A stretch of 64,000 bases of DNA. Source: Paenibacillus contaminans (lineage in GTDB: Bacteria; Bacillota; Bacilli; Paenibacillales; NBRC-103111). Below the pieces are notes generated by a model, which made no database searches, had not been told where the DNA came from, and saw only the letters and a program-made list of their open reading frames with translations. The position numbers were made by a program, and so were the translations under genes. Of this stretch, positions 34,795-43,069 are shown piece after piece. The stretch covers positions 26,776 to 90,775 of the forward strand of contig NZ_QMFB01000035.1 in NCBI RefSeq assembly GCF_003285015.1, read 5' to 3'. Every line of letters begins with the position of its first letter. Positions within the stretch are counted from its first letter, which is position 1.

Positions 34795-35751
34795 TTACCA
34801 AATGCCGCTTTGCGTATATTTTCTGGTTAACCAGTTCCCCCCGATGATGAGAACGAAGGCAATAATGGATTCAAACAACCCGACGGCGGTGGAGAAGCTG
34901 TAATTTTGCTCGCCAAGTCCGACCCGGTACACATACGTTCCGATGACATCCGCAACATTGTAGACGCTTGGATTGTACATGACCAGAATTTGCTCCGTAC
35001 CCGCTTCCAGTATGGCCCCCAGTCTCAAAATAAACATCAGCGTAATGATCGGAACGAGGCCCGGAATCGTAATATGAATCGTCTGCTTCCATTTGCCGGC
35101 GCCGTCCATTTTGGCCGCTTCGTACAGCTGCTGGTCGATTCCCATCATAGCTGCAAGATAAATGATCATGTTCCAACCGATTTCCTTCCAGCCTGCGGAA
35201 GTAATCAACACGGAACGAAAAATATCGCTGTCCAGGAAAAAGCGGATCGGCTCTCCGCCAAGCGACACAATCAATTTATTGACAAGACCGCCGTTGACAG
35301 ACAACAGATCGAGGAACAAACCGCCTACGATTACCCAGGACAGAAAATGAGGCAAATAGACAATCGTTTGCACCGTTCGTTTGAACGCGAGATGTCTCAG
35401 CTCATTCATCATGATCGCCATCATAATGGGCAGCGGAAACAAGAAAATAATCTTGTACAACGAGATGATGAGCGTATTGCGAAACACCTCCATAAAATCG
35501 GCCGAAGTAAACAGCCTCGCAAAATGTTTGAGCCCCGCCCACTCGCTGTCCGCTATGCCGGTGAAAATATTAAAATCCTTAAACGCAATAACGATTCCAT
35601 ACATCGGCGTATACTTGAAGAGCAGCAAAAAAACGATGCCCGGGATCAATGCCGCATACAAGTCCCAATCCTTCCTGATGTCGACGAGCAGTTGCCGGCT
35701 ATACGATCGCCGCGCCGCCTGTATCGTCTCGGTCCGCTTACCCAGATGCAT
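34795..35751 (-). CDS. Carbohydrate ABC importer permease (LplB/YtcP-partner type)
   Basis: 318 residues from the ATG at 35751, which follows AGGAGG closely; the ATG at 35796 has no such site. Six helices, with the opening LYAALIPGIVFLLLFKYTPMYGIVIAFKDFN and EAA loop QLYEAAKMDGAGKWKQTIHITIPGL. It ends with IIGGNWLTRKYTQSGIW. It forms a heterodimer with the following LplC-type permease. The gene comes first in the importer operon, just downstream of the kinase/regulator pair and their terminator. Confidence 0.92.
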   Translation of the reverse strand: MHLGKRTETIQAARRSYSRQLLVDIRKDWDLYAALIPGIVFLLLFKYTPMYGIVIAFKDFNIFTGIADSEWAGLKHFARLFTSADFMEVFRNTLIISLYKIIFLFPLPIMMAIMMNELRHLAFKRTVQTIVYLPHFLSWVIVGGLFLDLLSVNGGLVNKLIVSLGGEPIRFFLDSDIFRSVLITSAGWKEIGWNMIIYLAAMMGIDQQLYEAAKMDGAGKWKQTIHITIPGLVPIITLMFILRLGAILEAGTEQILVMYNPSVYNVADVIGTYVYRVGLGEQNYSFSTAVGLFESIIAFVLIIGGNWLTRKYTQSGIW

Positions 35752-35845
35752 ACTATTCCTCCTACACAAAATGTTATAAACGAAGGGGATTGCCATCCCC
35801 CCCTGTCCCGGACCTTCACCTTAAAGATGCCGCCCAACGCAAAAT

Positions 35846-35880
35846 GAAGCCTGCCATTATTGTAAAATGGCAGGCTTCAA
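35846..35880. terminator. Hairpin between the response regulator and the importer operon
   Basis: AAGCCTGCCAT / ATGGCAGGCTT, a perfect 11-bp stem with a 9-base loop, past the end of the response-regulator gene. The T-run on the minus strand is short (CATTTTG), so partial read-through is possible. Confidence 0.7.
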
Positions 35881-35923
35881 ACACGTAGAGGATACTGATG
35901 ACCTCTTATGGTAATTTCATTCC

Positions 35924-37525
35924 TTAACGCTTCACTTCACCCGGCGTGACGCCCCAAAACTTGCGGAACACTTTGGTGAAATAGCTGACATCCTTGTAGC
36001 CTACCTGGTTGGAGGCATCGGACACTTTGGCTCCTTGCTGCAGCAGCTGCTTGGCTCGCTCCATCTTGTGCTCCAGCACATAAGCCGAAAATGTCGTTCC
36101 CATCTCCCGCTTGAACAGCCGGCTCAAATAGGAAGAATTGACGAACAGCCTGTCCGCCACCGTCAACAAGGTTAGCTCCGTATGGAGCTCCTTATCGACG
36201 ATTTGCAAGATCTTCTTCACGATCTGATTGTCGACGGCTTCCCGCTGTTTCCGCACATACGCGATCATGCGGCCGACCGTCCTCTGCAACCAGGCATGGA
36301 TTTTCTCCTTGGTTACCAGCTGCTGAGGATGATGCAAATATTCAAAATCCTCACCCAGCACTTCTTTCAGCCGCCAGCCTTGACGATGAATGATTCGAAC
36401 CAGCACGCTGCTGAAATAGAGCACCCACTCCTGCACGTCATCGACCGTACCGGCCTTGGCGACGGCGCTCTCCCATACGGACTGCAACGCTTGTCCTGCC
36501 TGCTCTTCGTCCCCCGTCTCTACGGCTATTTCCAGATTTTTTTCGTAATTCGGGAGCATGGACCACGTATCCACGCTCTGCTGCTGCTCCTTGTAGGGGA
36601 TGGCGATATCGGGGCCGTATACGACCCGGCCTTGCAAAGCTCTGATCGCCTGAGCATAGATCAGGTGCAGCTGCTCCGGACAGCATGTCTCGCCGCAAAT
36701 GCCCGCGCTTGCAGTCAGCTTCAGGCATTCCTTCACCTTAGACAGCAGATTGGCTACCGCTACATTTACGGCAAGCATCATCCCATTGGAATCCTCCGCC
36801 AGAGGACTGTGGAATACAAGCACGGTATATCCTTCTTGCGCCGTCAACACCCATACGTTATGTTCACCCGCCATGATCTCCCTGACGATACTGTTCAACG
36901 AAAACTGCAGCAAGGAAACATCTTTGCCGTTAAAGCGCGTTTCCTCGTCGGACAAGGGATCCATATCGAGCACCACAACCGCATATTGCGCTTCGGCGGG
37001 CAAATCGATCTGCAGTTCTCCGCCATATTTGCCAATCTCCCACGCCGCGTATTTTCCGTTCATCCAGTTCTGAAAGAAGCTGTTTTGCAAATTCGGCAGC
37101 TGCTGAAGCCATTTCTGCTGCAATGCCTCCTGATTGTACAATCGATCCAGCTCTTGCCTTGACTGCTCTGCCGCGTCCAGAACAGCCTGAAGGATTTCCG
37201 CGTCGTCGGCCGGCTTTAGCAAATATTTCGATACGCCGATCTCCAGCGCCGATTGCGCAAACGAAAAATTGTCATAGCCGCTTAAAATGATAATTTTGAC
37301 CAGCGGATTCACTTTTATCATTTCGCGCGCCAGCTCGATACCGTCCATCTCCGGGATCCGAATATCAAGCAGTACAATATCCGGCTTGCCGCGTCGGTAC
37401 AAATGCAGCGCCTCCAGCCCGCGCCCGGCCAAACCGACGATCTCGATGCCGTGATCCTCCCAGGGAATATTGTTGGCCAAGCTGGTTCTCAGCCGGACTT
37501 CATCCTCAACGATCAACAGATTCAT
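35924..37525 (-). CDS. Two-component response regulator with AraC-type output (YesN family)
   Basis: 533 residues from the ATG at 37525 (GAGGTG 7 bp upstream). The receiver domain shows the acidic pair ED at 7-8, phospho-acceptor Asp54 in DIVLLDIRIPEMDG and Lys in YLLKPAD. A long central part of about 300 residues follows, as usual for YesN. The C-terminal AraC helix-turn-helix pair is TLLTVADRLFVNSSYLSRLFKREMG and VSDASNQVGYKDVSYFTKVFRKFWGVTPGE. It should activate the importer operon downstream on signal from the kinase encoded upstream, whose 3' end it overlaps by 20 bp. Confidence 0.92.
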   Translation of the reverse strand: MNLLIVEDEVRLRTSLANNIPWEDHGIEIVGLAGRGLEALHLYRRGKPDIVLLDIRIPEMDGIELAREMIKVNPLVKIIILSGYDNFSFAQSALEIGVSKYLLKPADDAEILQAVLDAAEQSRQELDRLYNQEALQQKWLQQLPNLQNSFFQNWMNGKYAAWEIGKYGGELQIDLPAEAQYAVVVLDMDPLSDEETRFNGKDVSLLQFSLNSIVREIMAGEHNVWVLTAQEGYTVLVFHSPLAEDSNGMMLAVNVAVANLLSKVKECLKLTASAGICGETCCPEQLHLIYAQAIRALQGRVVYGPDIAIPYKEQQQSVDTWSMLPNYEKNLEIAVETGDEEQAGQALQSVWESAVAKAGTVDDVQEWVLYFSSVLVRIIHRQGWRLKEVLGEDFEYLHHPQQLVTKEKIHAWLQRTVGRMIAYVRKQREAVDNQIVKKILQIVDKELHTELTLLTVADRLFVNSSYLSRLFKREMGTTFSAYVLEHKMERAKQLLQQGAKVSDASNQVGYKDVSYFTKVFRKFWGVTPGEVKR

Positions 37526-39335
37526 GTTCATGCACCTCATGCTGTATATTTCTTAACGGCTTCAGGTCGAACGATTCCCGGCAATGCTCGAGCGGCAGCT
37601 TCAATTCAACGATCGTTCTTTCGCCTTCCACGCTGTCAATCGTAAGCTCCGCCCGGTCGCCATAGAAAAGCTTGATTCGCGAATAAACATTTCGAAGTCC
37701 GTACACATCCGATGGATTGGCCTCCGAGAAAGATAAAAGACCGGCGTTTGCATCAGACAACGGGCCAAGCTGTTCCCGGATATACTCCATCCGTTCCTTG
37801 CTTATTCCCGCTCCATTATCCTTGACGGACAGAATCAGAAATTCCTCTTCCACCCGGCTGGAAATCGATAACTCGCCGTCCGCTTTATTTTCAAGCCCGT
37901 ACAAAATCGCATTCTCTACCAAAGGCTGCAGCAGCAGCTTCAGCACATGAACCGGTTTGCTCTCCTCCTGCAGCTCGTAACGGACGGTAAACGCTTCAAG
38001 GAACCTTAATTGCTGGATACGGATGTAGTAATGGAGATGCGTAACCGTTTCCTCCACGGTAAAGGTATCGCGCCCCTTGCTTAGACTCAGCCGGAAAAAC
38101 CGCGACAGGTTCAACACCATCTCGCTGATTTCGGAAGCTTCATAGTTTTGAGCGGCCCGGTAGATCGAGTCGAGCGTATTGTAAAGAAAGTGAGGATTAA
38201 TTTGCGACTGCAAAAATTTCAATTCCGTATTGCTCAGCCGCAGATGCTGTTCGTAATGATTTTCGATCAGTTCTTTCTGATCCCCCACCATCTTGTTAAA
38301 GGCTCGCGTCAGAGAGCCGATTTCGTCTATTCGGTCGTTATCCAGACGAACATTGAAATCCCCTCTGCCTGCTGCGTTCATTCCTTTCCACAATCGCTGA
38401 ACAGGATGGGCGATGCCGGAATAAACGGCCCAAGCAATCAACAGAGCAAGGAATACGCTGACAGCGATAATGATATAGGTGAACAGGCGCGTCTCCTCGA
38501 CCTCCTTCCAAAGCTCCTTCTCCGGCTGAAGCAGAAGCAGCGTCCAGTTCTCTGGCGAATGGGCTTTGAGGGCGAGCATCCCCGGAATTTCGGCTTCGAA
38601 ATCTGCAATTCGGGCACCGTAGCTTCCGGCGCTGGCAATAAGCTCACGCTTGTTCGTATACAAATATATTTGCGCATTGGGGGACGGCAGCAGCGATTCG
38701 ATCAGATCAACCAGTCTGGTTTTGTTTAATGACAAGACGAGCAGGCTTGGCTCTCTGTCCGGATTGTTCAAATCCATGACACGAATGAGCGAGATGCTGT
38801 CCGTACCGATCACGGAACCGAAGGTTTGCCCTTCGGCAAGCGGATAATCCGGCATGATGTACATGATCCCGGTTCCGCACCGGACGGCGAGCTTGCGCAG
38901 ATTGTCCAGCACCTGCGCATCTTTTAGCCTTTTGCCGCCGCGATCCGCCGTTAGCAGCATTTGGGAGGGGGAATGGAAGAGGGAAGCATGCGAAACCATC
39001 TGATTGATCGACGTAAGATGAACAAGCTCCGTCATTACTTCGGCAAACGTTATATAAGCCTCCGCGTCCAGTACTGGACGAACCGAGCTAAGCTTGCGCA
39101 ACAAATTGTTATCCGACGCCGTCACGGTCGACATGATTTGAATATTTTCCAAAGAGAGCTCCATGTAATCCATTGATGAGGCCAGCGCCGCTGTCGTCCG
39201 TTCCACCGTTCGTTCCAGCAGGATGTTCTGCGATCTAAAATTGACATACAAGCTCACGATAACAAGCGGCAATAAGATAAGCAGAAAATAGAAGGTCAAG
39301 CGCAATTGGATTTTTTGAGCATAGGTTTGCCGCAA
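37506..39335 (-). CDS. Sensor histidine kinase (YesM family)
   Basis: About 609 residues. N-terminal membrane helix (FYFLLILLPLVIVSLYV), extracytoplasmic sensor of about 240 residues, a second helix (LFTYIIIAVSVFLALLIAWAVY), HAMP (GIAHPVQRLWKGMNAAGRGDFNVRL), then the His_kinase block with the phospho-histidine in SQINPHFLYNTLDSI and an ATP-binding domain (LVENAILYGLENKADG, LSVKDNGAGI). It senses an extracellular sugar-related cue. The start is not settled: the TTG at 39335 has no ribosome-binding site; GGCGGTGA lies about 26 bp further upstream and the frame is open there, so a rarer start codon (ATA/ATC) is possible. Confidence 0.88.
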   Translation of the reverse strand: MRQTYAQKIQLRLTFYFLLILLPLVIVSLYVNFRSQNILLERTVERTTAALASSMDYMELSLENIQIMSTVTASDNNLLRKLSSVRPVLDAEAYITFAEVMTELVHLTSINQMVSHASLFHSPSQMLLTADRGGKRLKDAQVLDNLRKLAVRCGTGIMYIMPDYPLAEGQTFGSVIGTDSISLIRVMDLNNPDREPSLLVLSLNKTRLVDLIESLLPSPNAQIYLYTNKRELIASAGSYGARIADFEAEIPGMLALKAHSPENWTLLLLQPEKELWKEVEETRLFTYIIIAVSVFLALLIAWAVYSGIAHPVQRLWKGMNAAGRGDFNVRLDNDRIDEIGSLTRAFNKMVGDQKELIENHYEQHLRLSNTELKFLQSQINPHFLYNTLDSIYRAAQNYEASEISEMVLNLSRFFRLSLSKGRDTFTVEETVTHLHYYIRIQQLRFLEAFTVRYELQEESKPVHVLKLLLQPLVENAILYGLENKADGELSISSRVEEEFLILSVKDNGAGISKERMEYIREQLGPLSDANAGLLSFSEANPSDVYGLRNVYSRIKLFYGDRAELTIDSVEGERTIVELKLPLEHCRESFDLKPLRNIQHEVHEHESVDR

Positions 39336-39491
39336 CCATTTGAAGAATCGTTGTATGATAGCTCACCGCCTGCGAATAATCTTCCATACTCAACTTTCCC
39401 TCTCACGTTATCAGATTTACGCTTTTTTGCAAAGACCGAAAAGCGCGGAGCGTCAAGCAAATCTCTCTCTGCCCCTGCCGTAAAATGTCAA

Positions 39492-40052
39492 TCACTCCCT
39501 CCGGCTGCGGACCCTTAACAGCCAGTAAGCGCCCGCCGTCAAAACGGCAAGGATGGCTGTAAGCCATAAAATCGGCAAAAGCAAGCTTGGCTCGAAGCTG
39601 GATTGGAGATTGACTTTTTTAGCCGGCTTCGCGCCCGAACCGAGCGCTTGGAGATCGGCGGCCGCGGCCGTCAGTTCAGCGGATCCGCTGCAAATATGGG
39701 TCGATAGCGGCTTGCCTCCCCACGAACCGGCGTAAACCAAATACGATTGGCCGACCTGAAAATCGAACTGGCAGGAGCTTAAATCCGTGCGAACGATAAC
39801 TTGGCTCTCGGACAATCCCTTCCAAACGCTGTCTACTTCCAAAAGAACGGCCTCATTCGTCTCCCTCGCCCTCAGCGCCCAGGATGTTTCCTCTTTCTTG
39901 GCGATTACTTTGCCTGTAAAGACGGCATCATACTGCGCCACCCTTTCATTGGCCGGCTTCGGGGCTGCACAGCTGCACGCGTATGCAGGAGAAGAAGGCA
40001 TGCAAATGACGAACAAAACGCAAAGCGCCAGCAAGGCATACGCGATTTTCAT
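39492..40052 (-). CDS. Secreted membrane-anchored protein with TIMP/netrin-like domain
   Basis: 186 residues. Signal peptide ending in PAYA, so the mature protein begins with the motif CSCAAPKPANERV. That Cys-Ser-Cys start, followed by YDAVFTGKVIAKKEE, SVWKGL and SSCQFDFQVGQSYLVYA, is the pattern of bacterial NTR/TIMP-like domains. ICSGSAEL supplies the partner cysteine. A C-terminal membrane helix (LLLPILWLTAILAVLTAGAYWLL) plus RVRSRRE anchors it outside the cell. Function is unknown; protease inhibition as in animal TIMPs is only an analogy. It is monocistronic. Confidence 0.7.
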   Translation of the reverse strand: MKIAYALLALCVLFVICMPSSPAYACSCAAPKPANERVAQYDAVFTGKVIAKKEETSWALRARETNEAVLLEVDSVWKGLSESQVIVRTDLSSCQFDFQVGQSYLVYAGSWGGKPLSTHICSGSAELTAAAADLQALGSGAKPAKKVNLQSSFEPSLLLPILWLTAILAVLTAGAYWLLRVRSRRE

Positions 40053-40217
40053 GGATAGTCCCTCTTTTTCTTATTTTGAAATAACAGACGTAAACCGTCA
40101 TGAAAGGTTCCAGTTACTGGGACTAATCTTTTTGCTAAACCAAACAAGCGGCGCCTCCGTTTCTCAGCCGGGCAACTTTTGATACAATAGAGTAATGGAA
40201 AGGGGGCATGACCGAAT

Positions 40218-41090
40218 ATGACTGGTCAAACCAATAAATTTCGCGTTTCCGCGGTGCAGTACCATTTGCACACTATTTCTTCCTTCGAGGAATTTGCCGC
40301 GCAGGTCGAGCATTATGTGAAGACGGCCGAGGAGTTTTCGGCGGACTTCGTCTTGTTCCCGGAATTTATGACGACGCAGCTGCTGTCCATAGGCGACGGC
40401 AAAGGCAATGCGCTCACCATTAACGAATTACCGGATTTCACCGAGCAATACCGCTCGTTATTTATTTCGCTCGCCCGTAAAACCGGCATGCACCTGATCG
40501 GAGGCACGCACGTCATCCGCAAAGGCGACCGCCTGTACAACGTAGCGCATCTGTTTTACCCGGACGGCCGGGTGGCGGAGCAGGCGAAGCTGCATATTAC
40601 CCCTACGGAAGTTTCCGAATGGAACATGTCCGCGGGAGACGGCTTGGAAGTATTCGAAACCGATAAAGGCACGATCGCCATGCTGACCTGCTACGATATC
40701 GAGTTTCCGGAAATCGTGCGGATGGCGCGGGCCAAAGGAGCCGACGTTATTTTTTGCCCGTCCTGCACGGACGACCGCCACGGCTTCCACCGCGTCCGCT
40801 ATTGCTGTCATGCGCGCACGATCGAGAATCAAATTTACGTCGTAACCACCGGTACGGTCGGCTCGCTGCCGACGGTCGATTTCATGCGCGGCAACTACGG
40901 TCAAGCGGCTGTCATTACGCCGAACGACGTTCCTTTCCCTCCGCGCGGCATCATGGTGGAGGGTGAAATCAACGGAGATATGATCGTCACCGCGGACGTC
41001 GATCTGAGCCTGCTGCATGAGGTGCGGCAAAAAGGGTCCGTTACGACTTGGCGCGACCGCCGCACCGATTTGTATACGGACTGGAAGTAA
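40218..41090 (+). CDS. Carbon-nitrogen hydrolase (nitrilase superfamily amidohydrolase)
   Basis: 290 residues. The catalytic triad is visible: Glu49 (FVLFPEF), Lys124 (EQAKLHITP) and Cys158 (MLTCYDIEFPE), with the later CHARTIENQIYVV block. Enzymes of this superfamily cleave C-N bonds in amides or carbamoyl compounds. It is followed by two GNAT genes, the first of which closely resembles the GNAT part of Bacillus YhcX, in which GNAT and nitrilase domains are fused. This looks like the split form of that protein. Start: ATG at 40218; GGAAAGGGG lies about 10-19 bp upstream. The substrate is unknown. Confidence 0.88.
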   Translation: MTGQTNKFRVSAVQYHLHTISSFEEFAAQVEHYVKTAEEFSADFVLFPEFMTTQLLSIGDGKGNALTINELPDFTEQYRSLFISLARKTGMHLIGGTHVIRKGDRLYNVAHLFYPDGRVAEQAKLHITPTEVSEWNMSAGDGLEVFETDKGTIAMLTCYDIEFPEIVRMARAKGADVIFCPSCTDDRHGFHRVRYCCHARTIENQIYVVTTGTVGSLPTVDFMRGNYGQAAVITPNDVPFPPRGIMVEGEINGDMIVTADVDLSLLHEVRQKGSVTTWRDRRTDLYTDWK

Positions 41091-41263
41091 GCGGCACTAT
41101 AAATTCGTTCGCCTACGCCCCGGGCTTTCGCGTCCGGCTGTCCAATCGCGGCGTTAACGCCCGCAGCATATCGGCCGTCAGCCGCGACAGGCCCGGCCAC
41201 AGAGGCCGGATCGCGCAAGACATTCCAGCCATGGCTCCATTGCAACAGTAAGGAGGCAATCGG

Positions 41264-41935
41264 GTGTATCATAAATCTTTTTATGCTTTCGGCACCGCAG
41301 GCAAACCTGTTCCGGCCGTCGTCCGCCGCTACCGGGAGGAAGATATCGACGAGCTGATCGACATTCAAAGCGAATGCTTCCCTCCTCCCTTCCCTTCCGA
41401 GCTTTGGTGGAATAAGGAGCAGCTCGGCAACCATGTCCGCTTGTTTCCGGAGGGAGCTATATGCATTGAAGTTGACGGCAAGCTTGCCGGATCGATTACC
41501 GGACTGCTTGTTGGCTTCGACCCCGGCGAACCGGATCACTCTTGGGCGGACGTTACGGACAACGGCTATATCCGCACGCACAAGCCGGATGGCGACACAT
41601 TGTATATCGTCGATATAAGCGTTCGGCCGTCTTTTCGCAAATGGGGACTCGGCAAACATCTCATGCAATCGATGTATGAGCTCGTTATCGAGCGGAAGCT
41701 CGCCCGTCTGCTCGGCGGCGGACGAATGTCCGGCTACCATCGCATGGCGGACCGAATGTCGGCGGAGCAATACTTGCAGGCGGTCGTTGCAGGCGAGCTG
41801 CAGGACCCGGTCATCACCTTCCTGCTGCGCTGCGGCAGAACGCCGCTGGGCGTCGTTAAGGACTACCTCGACGACGAGGAATCGCTGAACTATGCCGCGC
41901 TTATGGAGTGGAAAAACCCGTTCTACGGCCGCTGA
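41264..41935 (+). CDS. GNAT acetyltransferase, YhcX-N-terminal-domain-like
   Basis: 223 residues; GTG start 8 bp after AAGGAGG. The acetyl-CoA site is IVDISVRPSFRKWGLGKHLMQ, a good R/Q-x-x-G-x-G/A variant. IDIQSECFPPPF near the N-terminus and the C-terminal YLDDEESLNYAALMEWKNPFYG resemble the N-terminal GNAT domain of Bacillus YhcX, from memory of that protein. It probably acetylates a small amine or works in series with the adjacent C-N hydrolase. 173 bp separate it from the hydrolase gene; the second GNAT follows after 49 bp. Confidence 0.82.
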   Translation: MYHKSFYAFGTAGKPVPAVVRRYREEDIDELIDIQSECFPPPFPSELWWNKEQLGNHVRLFPEGAICIEVDGKLAGSITGLLVGFDPGEPDHSWADVTDNGYIRTHKPDGDTLYIVDISVRPSFRKWGLGKHLMQSMYELVIERKLARLLGGGRMSGYHRMADRMSAEQYLQAVVAGELQDPVITFLLRCGRTPLGVVKDYLDDEESLNYAALMEWKNPFYGR

Positions 41936-41984
41936 ACGGAAGCGCAATTACTTAATCTTCTAAAGCAAAGGGGAATGCGAACCA

Positions 41985-42656
41985 ATGGAATATATTCGTA
42001 TTACAAGCATTAACGATCCGCTGTTCCGCAAAATGCACGACATGATGAAAACCGTTTTCCCGCCGGAGGAGGTACTGGCATACGAGCTATGGAAGGAGCC
42101 TCTCGAGGATCCGGGCATCCGGGTGTTCGTCGCGGTTCACGAAGGAGAGGTAGTCGGCTCTACCGAATACCGGTATTATTCGGATTTCGAAGTGGCGATG
42201 ACCGACTTCACGATCATCGGACGTGAAGGGCTCGGCGTCGGACCGTTCTTGGCCAAGCAGCGGCATAAGGAGCTTGTCGCTCTTGCAGCCGAAAGCGGCA
42301 CTCGTCTGACCGGCATGTTCGCCGAAATTTACAATCCGTACCTTGTGGAGGAATACGAGTTCGGCGGCGTCAAAGCGATGAATCCGTTCGTCCGCCGCGA
42401 GGTGTTGTCCCACCTGGGCTACCGCAGGCTGGATTTGAACTACGTCCATCCGTCATGGAATAACGACGGTGAAGCGGTCAGCGGACTCGATCTCGGCTTT
42501 CTTGCCTACGACGAGGCGCAGGATAGCGTATCGGCCGACCTGATCGTACGCTTTTTGACGCGTTATTATGCGGTTCTGGAGAACAAGCCGCAGGCGTGGC
42601 TCGATATGGTCGACTCGCTGAAGTCTCGCGATTCGGTCAAGCTGCTGCCGCTGTAG
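41985..42656 (+). CDS. GNAT-like acetyltransferase, second copy
   Basis: 223 residues. N-terminal ITSINDPLFRKMHDMMKTVFPPEE, followed by VFVAVHEGEVVGSTEYRYYSDFEVAMTDFTIIGREGLGVGPFLAKQRHKEL, where the GLGVG segment takes the place of the acetyl-CoA loop. MFAEIYNPY and the C-terminal half resemble GNAT proteins found next to C-N hydrolases. It is not an obvious paralogue of the first GNAT by sequence, despite equal length. Start: ATG with AAAGGGG upstream. Third gene of the presumed operon, followed by the dispersed element and a terminator. Confidence 0.78.
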   Translation: MEYIRITSINDPLFRKMHDMMKTVFPPEEVLAYELWKEPLEDPGIRVFVAVHEGEVVGSTEYRYYSDFEVAMTDFTIIGREGLGVGPFLAKQRHKELVALAAESGTRLTGMFAEIYNPYLVEEYEFGGVKAMNPFVRREVLSHLGYRRLDLNYVHPSWNNDGEAVSGLDLGFLAYDEAQDSVSADLIVRFLTRYYAVLENKPQAWLDMVDSLKSRDSVKLLPL

Positions 42657-42680
42657 CACACGGCAATCTATTCACCGCAA

Positions 42681-42797
42681 GGATAAACGGCTTCGCCGTC
42701 CTAAACGCTTTCGAAGAAAGCGACTTCGTAAGCATGAGCTAAGGACTGGCGCGTTTACCGAGGTTGAGAGCTGCTTCCACGATATACTTTCTGCCCT
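42681..42797. repeat. Dispersed intergenic element, copy 2 (longest conserved match)
   Basis: Begins GGATAAACGGC-TTC-GCCGTCC, ends GCGTTTACCGAGG plus the GCTTCCACGATATAC block. TAAACG pairs with CGTTTA and GTCCT with AGGAC, with an extra CGCTTTC / GAAAGCG hairpin inserted between them relative to copy 1. On the minus strand a frame opens at an ATG and reads MKISLFQGRKYIVEAALNLG then KRASP and a stop, without a ribosome-binding site. It lies between convergent operons. Confidence 0.65.
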
Positions 42798-42861
42798 GAA
42801 ATAACGATATTTTCATTCATCATTGGTGCCGCGAAACGGCATGGAAGTCTGATAAACTCAG

Positions 42862-42906
42862 AAACGGCGTATTGTCCTTGAAACAAGGATGATACGCCGT
42901 TTTTTC
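42862..42906 (+). terminator. Intrinsic terminator of the hydrolase/GNAT operon
   Basis: AACGGCGTAT-GTCCTTG / CAAGGAT-ATACGCCGTT stem followed by TTTTT. I see nothing further in 42907-43069. Confidence 0.88.
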
Positions 42907-43069
42907 GTAAGAATTGCATGGGGCTACGTAGCAGACGTACGCATCCCTCGCATCTTGTTGCTGCTCTCAGCGTGCCGTGTGACTTCGCATGACTGGGTCG
43001 ACAGCATACCTACCGCCCGCTGTCTAAGCTGCCTAGCCGCACGACGACTTTTTGCGTTGAAAACAGCCC

